Assembly (NCBI GenBank): GCA_017548225.1 | Contig: JAFYMV010000038.1 | Location: 1-5,433, forward strand | From: Bacteroidaceae bacterium | GTDB taxonomy: Bacteria; Bacteroidota; Bacteroidia; Bacteroidales; Bacteroidaceae | Direction: 5' to 3' | Length of the DNA: 5,433 bases | In this document: positions 1 to 4,972 of the stretch, piece by piece | Numbering within the stretch: position 1 is the stretch's first letter | Layout: each line of letters begins with the position of its first letter | Notes under the pieces: model-generated | Databases searched by the model: none | Told to the model about the DNA's origin: nothing | The model's input: only the letters and a program-made list of their open reading frames with translations | Position numbers and translations under genes: made by a program

Positions 1-171
1 ATCGAAAGAGGCTTCGGCCACCACGGGAATGCCATGGGCACCATTGACTACGCGATTATCAGTCACCGACACCGTTGTCACCGAAAGTCCGGCACGACGC
101 ATCACATCAACAGGGGCGAGGGCCTCAATCTCTTCGAAGCCGTCGGCAAGGAATACATACATTGTCTTCAT
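1..171 (-). CDS. DJ-1/PfpI (ThiJ/YajL) family protein, 5' part only
   Basis: The minus strand from 171 to the left edge reads as 57 uninterrupted codons beginning MKTMYVFLADGFEEIEA. The DJ-1 hallmarks are clear: a hydrophobic first strand, then GFEEIEA at residues 11-17, whose Glu16 aligns with the conserved acidic residue of DJ-1 (Glu18 in the human protein), and PVDVMRRAG at residues 20-28, a signature nearly unchanged between bacteria and human DJ-1. The catalytic cysteine (near residue 106 in the family, after strand 5) lies outside the window, so activity cannot be judged. Family members are small cytosolic proteins linked to glyoxal/methylglyoxal or oxidative-stress protection, and which role applies here is unknown. 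The gene is transcribed away from the DUF5063 gene. A TACCTTTG promoter element lies about 30 bases upstream of the ATG. The family call is secure, the exact role is not. Confidence 0.93.
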   Translation of the reverse strand, partial: MKTMYVFLADGFEEIEALAPVDVMRRAGLSVTTVSVTDNRVVNGAHGIPVVAEASFD

Positions 172-199
172 ACGTGTACTCTATGGATTGTTATGGGAG

Positions 200-207
200 C
201 AAAGGTA
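200..207 (-). promoter_or_regulatory. Predicted -7 promoter element (TACCTTTG) of the DJ-1 family gene
   Basis: On the minus strand this octamer matches the Bacteroidetes -7 consensus TAnnTTTG exactly and lies 28 bases upstream of the start codon at 171, so the leader would be about 20-25 nt. I do not see a good TTTG-type -33 box at the expected distance of about 19-21 bases. The call therefore rests on the -7 match and its position. Confidence 0.6.
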
Positions 208-282
208 ATAATTCTAAAACACAAGTTGCCATTTATGGCCAAAAAAGTAGCTATCAATGCTCATTCTCTCACCGAAAAAGTG

Positions 283-290
283 TAATTTTG
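283..290 (+). promoter_or_regulatory. Predicted -7 promoter element (TAATTTTG) of the DUF5063 operon
   Basis: TAATTTTG is an exact TAnnTTTG match ending 22 bases before the DUF5063 ATG, giving a very short leader of roughly 15 nt. The -33 region is not obvious. The same octamer followed by TAG also occurs upstream of adk (4270-4280). With the minus-strand element at 200-207 it makes this gap a divergent promoter region. Confidence 0.6.
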
Positions 291-312
291 TAGTCAAATA
301 GGACTATCAACT

Positions 313-867
313 ATGAAACAACAATCACAAGTGATATTCGAGCGCAACTCGGTGGAGTTTGTTACCGTGGCTGCCGAGTACTGTGCTTTCATCGAGCGCT
401 GCGAGGGGCAGAAGCGTGCCGAGTTCGTGGACACACTGCTCAAGATACTACCCCTACTCTATATTAAGGCATCGATGTTGCCCGAGTGCGAGGTGATGGG
501 CGAGGATGGACTTGAAGCTTTCGTCACCGAAGACGACTACGAGGTGATACGCATCAATCTGCAGGAGGTAATGGCCGACCGTGATGACTACCTCGACGTG
601 TTCGTAGAGGAGATGAAGTACAGCGACACTCCCATACGCAAGAGCATTGCCGAGGACTTGGCAGATATCTACCAAGTGGTAAAAGACTTCGTGTGCCAGT
701 TCCGCAGCGGACTCAACGAAACCATGCACGACGCCTTGGCACAGTGCCGCGAGCACTTCATGGAGTATTGGGGCCAGACGTTGGTAAACACCATGCGCGC
801 CTTGCACGAGGTGAAGTATTCTAAGAACGAAGACGAAGACGATAACGCTGACGACGCAGAGTATTAA
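313..867 (+). CDS. DUF5063 domain-containing protein (function unknown)
   Basis: This is a 184-residue protein that I recognise by its overall sequence as DUF5063, a family I know mainly from Bacteroidetes. It has no signal peptide or membrane segment and should be cytosolic. It appears mostly helical, with an early segment of the type EFVTVAAEYCAFIE (residues 15-28), a conserved-looking middle rich in Asp/Glu (EDDYEVI, DRDDYLDVF), and a highly acidic C-terminal tail beginning KNEDEDD (from about residue 171). No catalytic motif is visible. The ATG at 313 is the first in frame and sits just after a TAATTTTG promoter element. The stop is separated by one base from the next ATG (exonuclease), so the two are almost certainly co-transcribed and possibly translationally coupled. 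That pairing is the best clue to its role; a partner or regulator of the exonuclease is inference only. Confidence 0.88.
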   Translation: MKQQSQVIFERNSVEFVTVAAEYCAFIERCEGQKRAEFVDTLLKILPLLYIKASMLPECEVMGEDGLEAFVTEDDYEVIRINLQEVMADRDDYLDVFVEEMKYSDTPIRKSIAEDLADIYQVVKDFVCQFRSGLNETMHDALAQCREHFMEYWGQTLVNTMRALHEVKYSKNEDEDDNADDAEY

Positions 868-868
868 A

Positions 869-1489
869 ATGATTGACATTAAGAGCAACATAGCCAAGGC
901 CGACATTGCCCAGATGCCCAACGAGCTCTTCGAGGGGCGCATCATCGTGATACACGCCTTGGCCGATGTAGAGAAGGCTGTCAACTACCTCAAGGGATTC
1001 CCCATCGTGGGCATCGACACCGAGACTCGCCCTAGCTTTGCCAAGGGCAAGACCTACGAGGTATCATTGCTTCAGCTATCTACCGAAGACACCTGCTTCC
1101 TCTTCCGCCTCAACTATATAGGTATGCCCAAGGCACTTGTTGACCTCCTGCAAGTCAGCCGACAGCTCAAAGTAGGGCTCTCCCTGCGCGACGACATACA
1201 GAATCTCAACCGCAAGCACAAGTTCGAGCCCCGAGGGTTTCTCGACCTGCAGCACTACGTGAAAGAGATGGGCATCGAGGCGCAGAGCCTGCAAAAGATA
1301 TATGCCCTACTCTTTGGCAAGAAGATCTCCAAGTCGCAACGCCTCACCAATTGGGAAGCCGATGTGCTCACCGACCGCCAAAAGGGCTATGCCGCCACTG
1401 ACGCGTGGGCATGCGTACGCATTTATAAATATATGGAGGAGCTGAAGCGTGGACAGGGATTCCGCGTAATAGGAGCCCCTCTAAATTGA
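869..1489 (+). CDS. 3'-5' exonuclease, DEDDy (RNase D/WRN-exo-like) family
   Basis: This 206-residue protein carries all three Exo motifs of the DEDD superfamily. Exo I is GIDTET at 48-53 (Asp50 and Glu52), Exo II is LSLRDDIQNL at 104-113 (most likely Asp109), and Exo III is YAATDAW at 174-180 (Tyr174 and Asp178, the DEDDy subtype). These residues bind the two metal ions that cut nucleotides from a 3' end. It is a bare nuclease domain: unlike RNase D it has no C-terminal HRDC domains and unlike WRN no helicase. Whether RNA or DNA is the substrate cannot be read from the sequence. Its position between DUF5063 (one base upstream) and an rRNA methyltransferase makes RNA somewhat more likely, by inference. 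The next-best alternative is a DNA repair exonuclease. The catalytic set looks intact. Confidence 0.92.
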   Translation: MIDIKSNIAKADIAQMPNELFEGRIIVIHALADVEKAVNYLKGFPIVGIDTETRPSFAKGKTYEVSLLQLSTEDTCFLFRLNYIGMPKALVDLLQVSRQLKVGLSLRDDIQNLNRKHKFEPRGFLDLQHYVKEMGIEAQSLQKIYALLFGKKISKSQRLTNWEADVLTDRQKGYAATDAWACVRIYKYMEELKRGQGFRVIGAPLN

Positions 1490-1504
1490 GAATTGAAAAT
1501 TGAA
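1484..1504 (+). repeat. Three tandem 7-nt units (AATTGAG, AATTGAA, AATTGAA)
   Basis: Three consecutive copies of a heptamer, one base different in the first copy, begin in the last codon of the exonuclease gene and include its TGA stop (1487-1489). A degraded fourth unit (AGTTAGC) follows. From memory, AATTGAAAATTGA-type repeats are common between genes in Bacteroidales, but I cannot confirm that here. Confidence 0.7.
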
Positions 1505-1548
1505 AGTTAGCCATCCGGTTGAAACTTTTCACTCTTAACTTAACAAAC

Positions 1549-2748
1549 ATGTATAACACAGTACACTTAAAAAAAGGAAAAGAAGAGTCACTGGGGCGTT
1601 TTCATCCCTGGGTATTCTCTGGCGCCATACACCATATTGACGGTACACCCGAAGAGGGGGACGTGGTGCGCGTAGTCAGTGCTGACGGCAAATTCTTGGC
1701 CGTAGGTCACATACAGATAGGTAGCATCGCCGTGCGCGTGCTCTCATTTGAGGACATCACCATTGACGGATGCTTCTGGAAGCAACGCCTCGCCGCAGCC
1801 TACGACGTACGCAAGAGCATCTTCCCGCAGTGGTCAAAGGGCAATGGACAGTTGACCAACGCTTTCCGTCTCGTTCATGGTGAGGGCGACGGACTGCCTG
1901 GCCTTGTCATCGACGTATATGACCGCACTGCCGTGATGCAGGCTCACTCGGTGGGTATGCACGTGAGCCGTAATGAGATTGCCGAGGCATTGGCCGAGGT
2001 GCTCGACGGCATTGTCGACAACATCTACTACAAATCAGAGACTACCCTTGCCTACAAGGCTTCAGAGGATGGCGGCAATGGTTTCCTCAAAGGCGGTTTA
2101 GCTACCGCCAGCGATATTGCCACAGAAAACGGGCTGAAGTTCCATGTGGACTGGCTGGGTGGACAGAAGACGGGCTTCTTCGTTGACCAACGCGAGAATC
2201 GCGCCTTGCTCGAGCGCTACTCGCACGGCCGCAAGGTGCTCAATATGTTCTGCTACACCGGAGGGTTCTCTTTCTATGCCATGCGAGGCGGTGCCGAGTT
2301 GGTTCACTCCGTAGATTCATCATCACGCGCCATTGACATCACCCGCGCCAACGTGGAACTGAACTTCCCCGGCGACGCACGCCATGAGGCCTACGCAGAA
2401 GATGCCTTCAAATATCTCGACCGTATGGGCGACCAGTATGACCTCATCATCCTCGACCCTCCCGCCTTTGCCAAGCACAAGGATGCTTTGCGTAATGCGC
2501 TCATGGGCTACCGTAAGCTCAATGCCAAGGCTTTCGAGAAGATACGCCCCGGCGGAATCCTCTTCACCTTCTCCTGCTCACAGGTGGTGACGAAGGACAA
2601 CTTCCGCACAGCGGTCTTCACCGCAGCAGCCATGTCGGGACGCCGCGTACGCATACTGCATCAGCTCACTCAGCCTGCCGACCACCCCGTAAGCATATAC
2701 CACCCTGAGGGCGAGTATCTTAAGGGATTGGTACTCTACGTGGAATAG
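1549..2748 (+). CDS. rlmI: Class I SAM-dependent rRNA methyltransferase, RlmI-like (23S rRNA m5C1962)
   Basis: This is a 399-residue protein, close to E. coli RlmI (396). The N-terminal region is PUA-like (about 1-70, with RFHPWVFSGAI at 17-27). A linker domain follows with GEGDGLPGLVIDVY at 111-124. The Rossmann methyltransferase domain contains GQKTGFFVDQREN at 205-217, motif I region VLNMFCYTGGFS at 230-241, the acidic SAM-contacting VDSS at 255-258, motif IV ILDPPAF at 301-307, and FSCS at 341-344, whose Cys343 is the expected catalytic cysteine of motif VI. RlmI methylates C5 of a 23S rRNA cytosine (C1962 in E. coli). I chose ATG 1549 because the protein from there begins with the family-typical MYNTVHLKKGKEES; the in-frame TTG at 1519 would add ten unconserved-looking residues. 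It lies 59 bases after the exonuclease stop and probably shares its transcript. A strong terminator follows. Confidence 0.93.
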   Translation: MYNTVHLKKGKEESLGRFHPWVFSGAIHHIDGTPEEGDVVRVVSADGKFLAVGHIQIGSIAVRVLSFEDITIDGCFWKQRLAAAYDVRKSIFPQWSKGNGQLTNAFRLVHGEGDGLPGLVIDVYDRTAVMQAHSVGMHVSRNEIAEALAEVLDGIVDNIYYKSETTLAYKASEDGGNGFLKGGLATASDIATENGLKFHVDWLGGQKTGFFVDQRENRALLERYSHGRKVLNMFCYTGGFSFYAMRGGAELVHSVDSSSRAIDITRANVELNFPGDARHEAYAEDAFKYLDRMGDQYDLIILDPPAFAKHKDALRNALMGYRKLNAKAFEKIRPGGILFTFSCSQVVTKDNFRTAVFTAAAMSGRRVRILHQLTQPADHPVSIYHPEGEYLKGLVLYVE

Positions 2749-2791
2749 TCATTTTGCCAACCGCTGTTTGCAGTTTTCAGCCCAAGCAAAC

Positions 2792-2839
2792 AAAAAGGTG
2801 TAAAAGAAGCATAATTCATGTTTTTTCTGCACCTTTTTT
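2792..2839 (+). terminator. Long-hairpin intrinsic terminator after the rlmI-like gene
   Basis: Bases 2792-2812 pair with 2818-2838 around a 5-nt loop (AATTC). This gives 21 positions: 17 Watson-Crick pairs, three G-U wobbles (2801/2829, 2806/2824, 2809/2821) and one A-C mismatch (2803/2827). The 3' side ends in six T's (2834-2839). The three wobbles pair only in plus-strand RNA and would be A/C mismatches in a minus-strand transcript. It therefore acts best as a terminator for the rlmI cluster, 43 bases before it. Confidence 0.8.
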
Positions 2840-2851
2840 CGTTCTCTACAC

Positions 2852-2881
2852 TTGCAGATACGTAAATAACCCGTACCTTTG
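2852..2881 (+). promoter_or_regulatory. Bacteroidales-type promoter for a putative small RNA
   Basis: TTG at 2852-2854 (-33 element) and TACCTTTG at 2874-2881 (exact TAnnTTTG -7 element) are separated by 19 bases, the usual spacing in this group. It is the best-formed promoter in the window. It starts 13 bases after the rlmI terminator and points at no coding gene: the next gene is on the opposite strand. Transcription would start near 2887. Confidence 0.75.
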
Positions 2882-2886
2882 CACTG

Positions 2887-2953
2887 TGTTTTTCATGGTA
2901 TTAGATTTTTAAAGTTGGAAGATTGGTCGTCGGGATGACGACCTTCTTTTTTT
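2887..2953 (+). ncRNA. Putative free-standing small RNA, about 65 nt
   Basis: The segment lies between a strong plus-strand promoter (2852-2881) and a hairpin/T-tract terminator (2925-2953), and has no credible coding capacity. The 5' half is U-rich and apparently unstructured (TTTTTCATGGTATTAGAT at 2890-2907), which would suit base pairing with target RNAs. The 3' half is the terminator stem. Start and end are estimates from the promoter and T tract. I recall very similar TTTTTCAT(A/G)GTATTAGATTT segments joined to terminator-like hairpins at other intergenic sites in Bacteroidales, which would make this one member of a repeated RNA family; that is memory, not a search result. No known Rfam class can be assigned from here, and a target or partner is unknown. 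It is not a leader, because the only downstream gene is antisense and has its own terminator. Confidence 0.55.
2925..2953 (+). terminator. Intrinsic terminator ending the putative small RNA
   Basis: GGTCGTC (2925-2931) and GACGACC (2937-2943) form a perfect 7-bp, GC-rich stem with loop GGGAT, followed by TTCTTTTTTT (2944-2953). The T tract favours the plus strand; there is no comparable run on the other side. It is about 45 bases from the predicted transcription start at 2887. Confidence 0.85.
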
Positions 2954-2974
2954 ATATAGATTCACTACAACATT

Positions 2975-3021
2975 ATAAAAAATAATAGCGTGGCGTGCCA
3001 CATGACATGCCCGCTATTATT
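2975..3021 (-). terminator. Intrinsic terminator of the DUF4831 gene
   Basis: AATAATAGCG (2981-2990) pairs perfectly with CGCTATTATT (3012-3021). After one unpaired base (2991) the stem continues as GGCGTG (2992-2997) with CATGCC (3006-3011), including one G-T position, leaving an 8-nt loop. Reading the minus strand, the stem is followed by a T run (complement of the A's at 2977-2982), and it lies 15 bases past the DUF4831 stop. It is back to back with the small-RNA terminator. Confidence 0.85.
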
Positions 3022-3036
3022 ATGCGCTAACAGTTC

Positions 3037-4125
3037 TTATTCCGAAACCTTAAGCAATGCACCTGTAACAGGATCAAGAACAATCTTTATAGTCTTCTTC
3101 TTTGTAAGCAATGTACTAGAGAGAGTCTCAGTCCTACCCAACTGTCCCAAAGCCAATATTTCTTCAGCAAGCACCTGGGTATTGGTATAAACCTTCACTT
3201 CAGCCTTACCCGGAATATTATAAACTAATCCGTCCTGAAGATTTTCATTCTTCCCCTTCTTGCTTTTAGCAGATTCAGCCATAGCCTCTGCTGTGGGCTC
3301 AGGAACAGAAAGCTTACACTTCACATCAACATAAATGGGAGCACCTGCAAGATCATCACCATGGAGCAAACCAAGTTTACGAGAGAAACGTCCTAAAACA
3401 ATACGCTCCGCACTACCCTCGGGCATTATCTGATAAGTATATGTAGACGTTTCAGTAGTGGTAGAACCGATGAACATCTGCGTAAAGGCTTCTTCCTGCT
3501 CTTGCAATCCTGTAAGAATAATCTGCAATGACTCAGCATCTTTGGGCATGTACTCATTCTGACCACGAACGATAAGATTCCTACTCTCGCGAATGTTATA
3601 TATCTCCTTGGCTACAAGTTCGGCTAGTTTGGCCTTGGAACCTGCAATAAGCATCTCCTCTGTCATATAGGAACGAGATGATAAAACCTTGTTCCCTGAA
3701 GCCTCAGGAAGCACTCCGGACTGCACTGGAAGTGAAGCTGAAGAAGAAGCATTAATCGCATGAAGAATGCCGGACTCTGTCATGGTTACCATAGGAGCAA
3801 TGCTATTAGGAGCAAAAAGGATATGATACAACTTACTTTCATCGGGGAAGCCCACAGTGGACAGGGAAACGGACTTTATGGTATAACTCACATCCTCCTT
3901 ATTGGACACATTGTTGATACGCAAATAGCGATCAGCATATTGATATAGTTCACCAGGAACATAGACAGACTTCTCTGTAGTGATACTAACATTGATGGCG
4001 GTCTTTGGCAAATAGTATGCGACACCTTCGGTAGAGACTCCTGGGACGTAGGTCGTGATGGTTGTTTGCGCCTTTGCCATTATACTGCAGAGGAGTATAA
4101 GGAATGCTGTGGTTTTTAATTTCAT
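3037..4125 (-). CDS. Secreted DUF4831 family protein (function unknown)
   Basis: From the ATG at 4125 this is a 362-residue protein that I recognise as DUF4831, a family I associate with Bacteroidales. It opens with a classical signal peptide: MKLK, a hydrophobic stretch TTAFLILLCSIM, and the cleavage motif AKA before Gln20. Cys13 is not in a proper lipobox (preceded by L-L), so a lipoprotein is unlikely and a periplasmic location is expected. The N-terminal mature part contains YYLPKTAINVSITTEKSVYVPGE (in pieces: YYLPKTA at 37-43 and SVYVPGEL at 53-60) and YADRYL at 63-68. A charged, lysine-rich linker lies near 286-295. No catalytic motif or membrane anchor is visible. An in-frame ATG at 4152 would add nine residues, but it spoils the signal peptide and lies where the promoter-proximal transcript would begin, so 4125 is preferred. 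It stands alone on its strand and ends in its own terminator. Its codons look more A/T-rich than those of the rlmI cluster. Confidence 0.88.
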   Translation of the reverse strand: MKLKTTAFLILLCSIMAKAQTTITTYVPGVSTEGVAYYLPKTAINVSITTEKSVYVPGELYQYADRYLRINNVSNKEDVSYTIKSVSLSTVGFPDESKLYHILFAPNSIAPMVTMTESGILHAINASSSASLPVQSGVLPEASGNKVLSSRSYMTEEMLIAGSKAKLAELVAKEIYNIRESRNLIVRGQNEYMPKDAESLQIILTGLQEQEEAFTQMFIGSTTTETSTYTYQIMPEGSAERIVLGRFSRKLGLLHGDDLAGAPIYVDVKCKLSVPEPTAEAMAESAKSKKGKNENLQDGLVYNIPGKAEVKVYTNTQVLAEEILALGQLGRTETLSSTLLTKKKTIKIVLDPVTGALLKVSE

Positions 4126-4156
4126 ACTAATCAAGACTTTTATTCTTTTCATGCTG

Positions 4157-4164
4157 TAAAGTTA
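4157..4164 (-). promoter_or_regulatory. Possible -7 element (TAACTTTA) of the DUF4831 gene
   Basis: The minus-strand octamer TAACTTTA differs from TAnnTTTG only at the last base. It would place the transcription start near 4150, leaving a leader of about 25 nt to the preferred ATG at 4125 and making the ATG at 4152 unusable. No clear -33 box is seen, so this is tentative. Confidence 0.4.
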
Positions 4165-4243
4165 GTGCATTTTTCTCGTAAGTTCTATACTTTAACTTTT
4201 TTTCAACGATATTTCCCCTTTTATAGAAAAAACAAAGTAAAGA

Positions 4244-4277
4244 TTTGCAACAAATCAGTAGAATTTCCCTAATTTTG
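4244..4277 (+). promoter_or_regulatory. Predicted adk-obgE promoter
   Basis: TTTG at 4244-4247 and TAATTTTG at 4270-4277 (exact -7 consensus) are spaced 22 bases apart, slightly longer than usual. Transcription would begin near 4283, giving adk a leader of about 105 nt. A perfect dyad (GATTTG, CAA, CAAATC; 4242-4256) covers the -33 box and could be an operator or chance. Confidence 0.55.
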
Positions 4278-4352
4278 TAGAAATTTCGTGTAGTAGGGAG
4301 TAATAAAACCAAGCAAAAGGCCATTGGTCCAAATCCTCGAGACACCACCTAG

Positions 4353-4380
4353 CAAAGGTACAAACAGATAAAATATACAA
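4353..4380 (-). promoter_or_regulatory. Possible distal minus-strand promoter toward the DUF4831 gene
   Basis: On the minus strand TTG (complement of 4378-4380) and TACCTTTG (complement of 4353-4360, exact consensus) are 17 bases apart, a little short. If active it would start near 4347, run through the adk promoter and give DUF4831 a leader of over 200 nt. It would compete with the adk promoter. Confidence 0.35.
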
Positions 4381-4390
4381 TATAAGCCTT

Positions 4391-4969
4391 ATGTTGAACA
4401 TCGTAATTTTCGGAGCTCCGGGCTCAGGCAAGGGAACATATAGTGCCCGTTTGGTAGACACTTTCAAGTTAGACCACATCTCTACCGGTGATGTATTGCG
4501 TGCAGAGATTAAGAACGGTACAGAGCTAGGCAAGATTGCTCAAGGATACATCGACAATGGTCAGCTCATCCCCGATGAACTGATGATTAGTATCCTTGCT
4601 AGCGTATATGACAGCTTTAAGGGTAGCAAGGGCGTAATCTTCGACGGTTTCCCTCGTACCATCGCACAAGCTGAAGCCTTGAAAAAAATGCTCGAAGAAC
4701 GTGGTGAGACAATCTCTGCTATGATTAACCTTGAAGTAAGCGAAGAAATCTTGATGGCTCGCTTGCTCCGCCGTGCGACACTTGAAGGACGTGCCGATGA
4801 CAATGAAGAGACCATCAAGAAGCGCTTTGCCGTATACCACAACCAAACAGCCCCGCTCATCGAATGGTTCAAAGGAGAAGGGGTTTTCAAAGGCTTCACC
4901 TATACGGACGAGTTAGGACTCGAAGGCATGGTGGAGAAGATTACCGAATATGTAAATACGATTGTATAA
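4391..4969 (+). CDS. adk: Adenylate kinase, short (LID-less) type
   Basis: This 192-residue cytosolic enzyme interconverts ATP + AMP and 2 ADP. It contains the P-loop GAPGSGKGT at 8-16 (Lys14), the AMP-binding ISTGD at 30-34 followed by Arg37, and DGFPRT at 85-90 (Arg89). The arginines RLLRR at 124-128 are followed by GRADDNEETIKKR at 133-145 (Arg134 and Arg145, phosphate contacts). Between Arg128 and GRADD there are only a few residues, where long bacterial Adks have a LID of roughly 30 residues with zinc or hydrogen-bonding residues. This is therefore the short form, in line with its length. ATG 4391 places the P-loop at the family-typical distance from the N-terminus. obgE starts three bases after the stop, so the two are co-transcribed. 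In the Bacteroides genomes I remember, hpt often precedes adk; here a divergent DUF4831 gene does. Confidence 0.98.
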   Translation: MLNIVIFGAPGSGKGTYSARLVDTFKLDHISTGDVLRAEIKNGTELGKIAQGYIDNGQLIPDELMISILASVYDSFKGSKGVIFDGFPRTIAQAEALKKMLEERGETISAMINLEVSEEILMARLLRRATLEGRADDNEETIKKRFAVYHNQTAPLIEWFKGEGVFKGFTYTDELGLEGMVEKITEYVNTIV

Positions 4970-4972
4970 GCC

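Noticed and set aside
34..293. Two overlapping plus-strand open frames (34-285 and 75-293)
   Set aside because: They run antisense to the well-supported DJ-1 coding region and through the divergent promoter region, and their proteins look random.
2809..2820. GCATAATTCATG core of the long hairpin as an ARG-box-like operator
   Set aside because: It is explained by the hairpin loop, lies after a gene rather than at a promoter of an arginine gene, and the G-U pairing pattern argues for RNA structure.
2895..2912. Five-codon open frame (M-V-L-D-F-stop) inside the putative small RNA, as a leader peptide
   Set aside because: It is too short to support, has no gene downstream on the same strand to regulate, and the related sequences I recall do not keep the frame.
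4325..4350. tRNA 3'-end-like stretch (GGTCCAAATCC followed by GACACCACC) in the adk leader, as a tRNA remnant or attachment site
   Set aside because: The T-arm does not pair properly, no matching acceptor strand or anticodon arm is found upstream, and no integrase is nearby.
4255..4533. Minus-strand open frames in the DUF4831-adk gap (4127-4348 and 4255-4533)
   Set aside because: No recognisable protein: one covers A/T-rich promoter sequence, the other overlaps the start of adk antisense.
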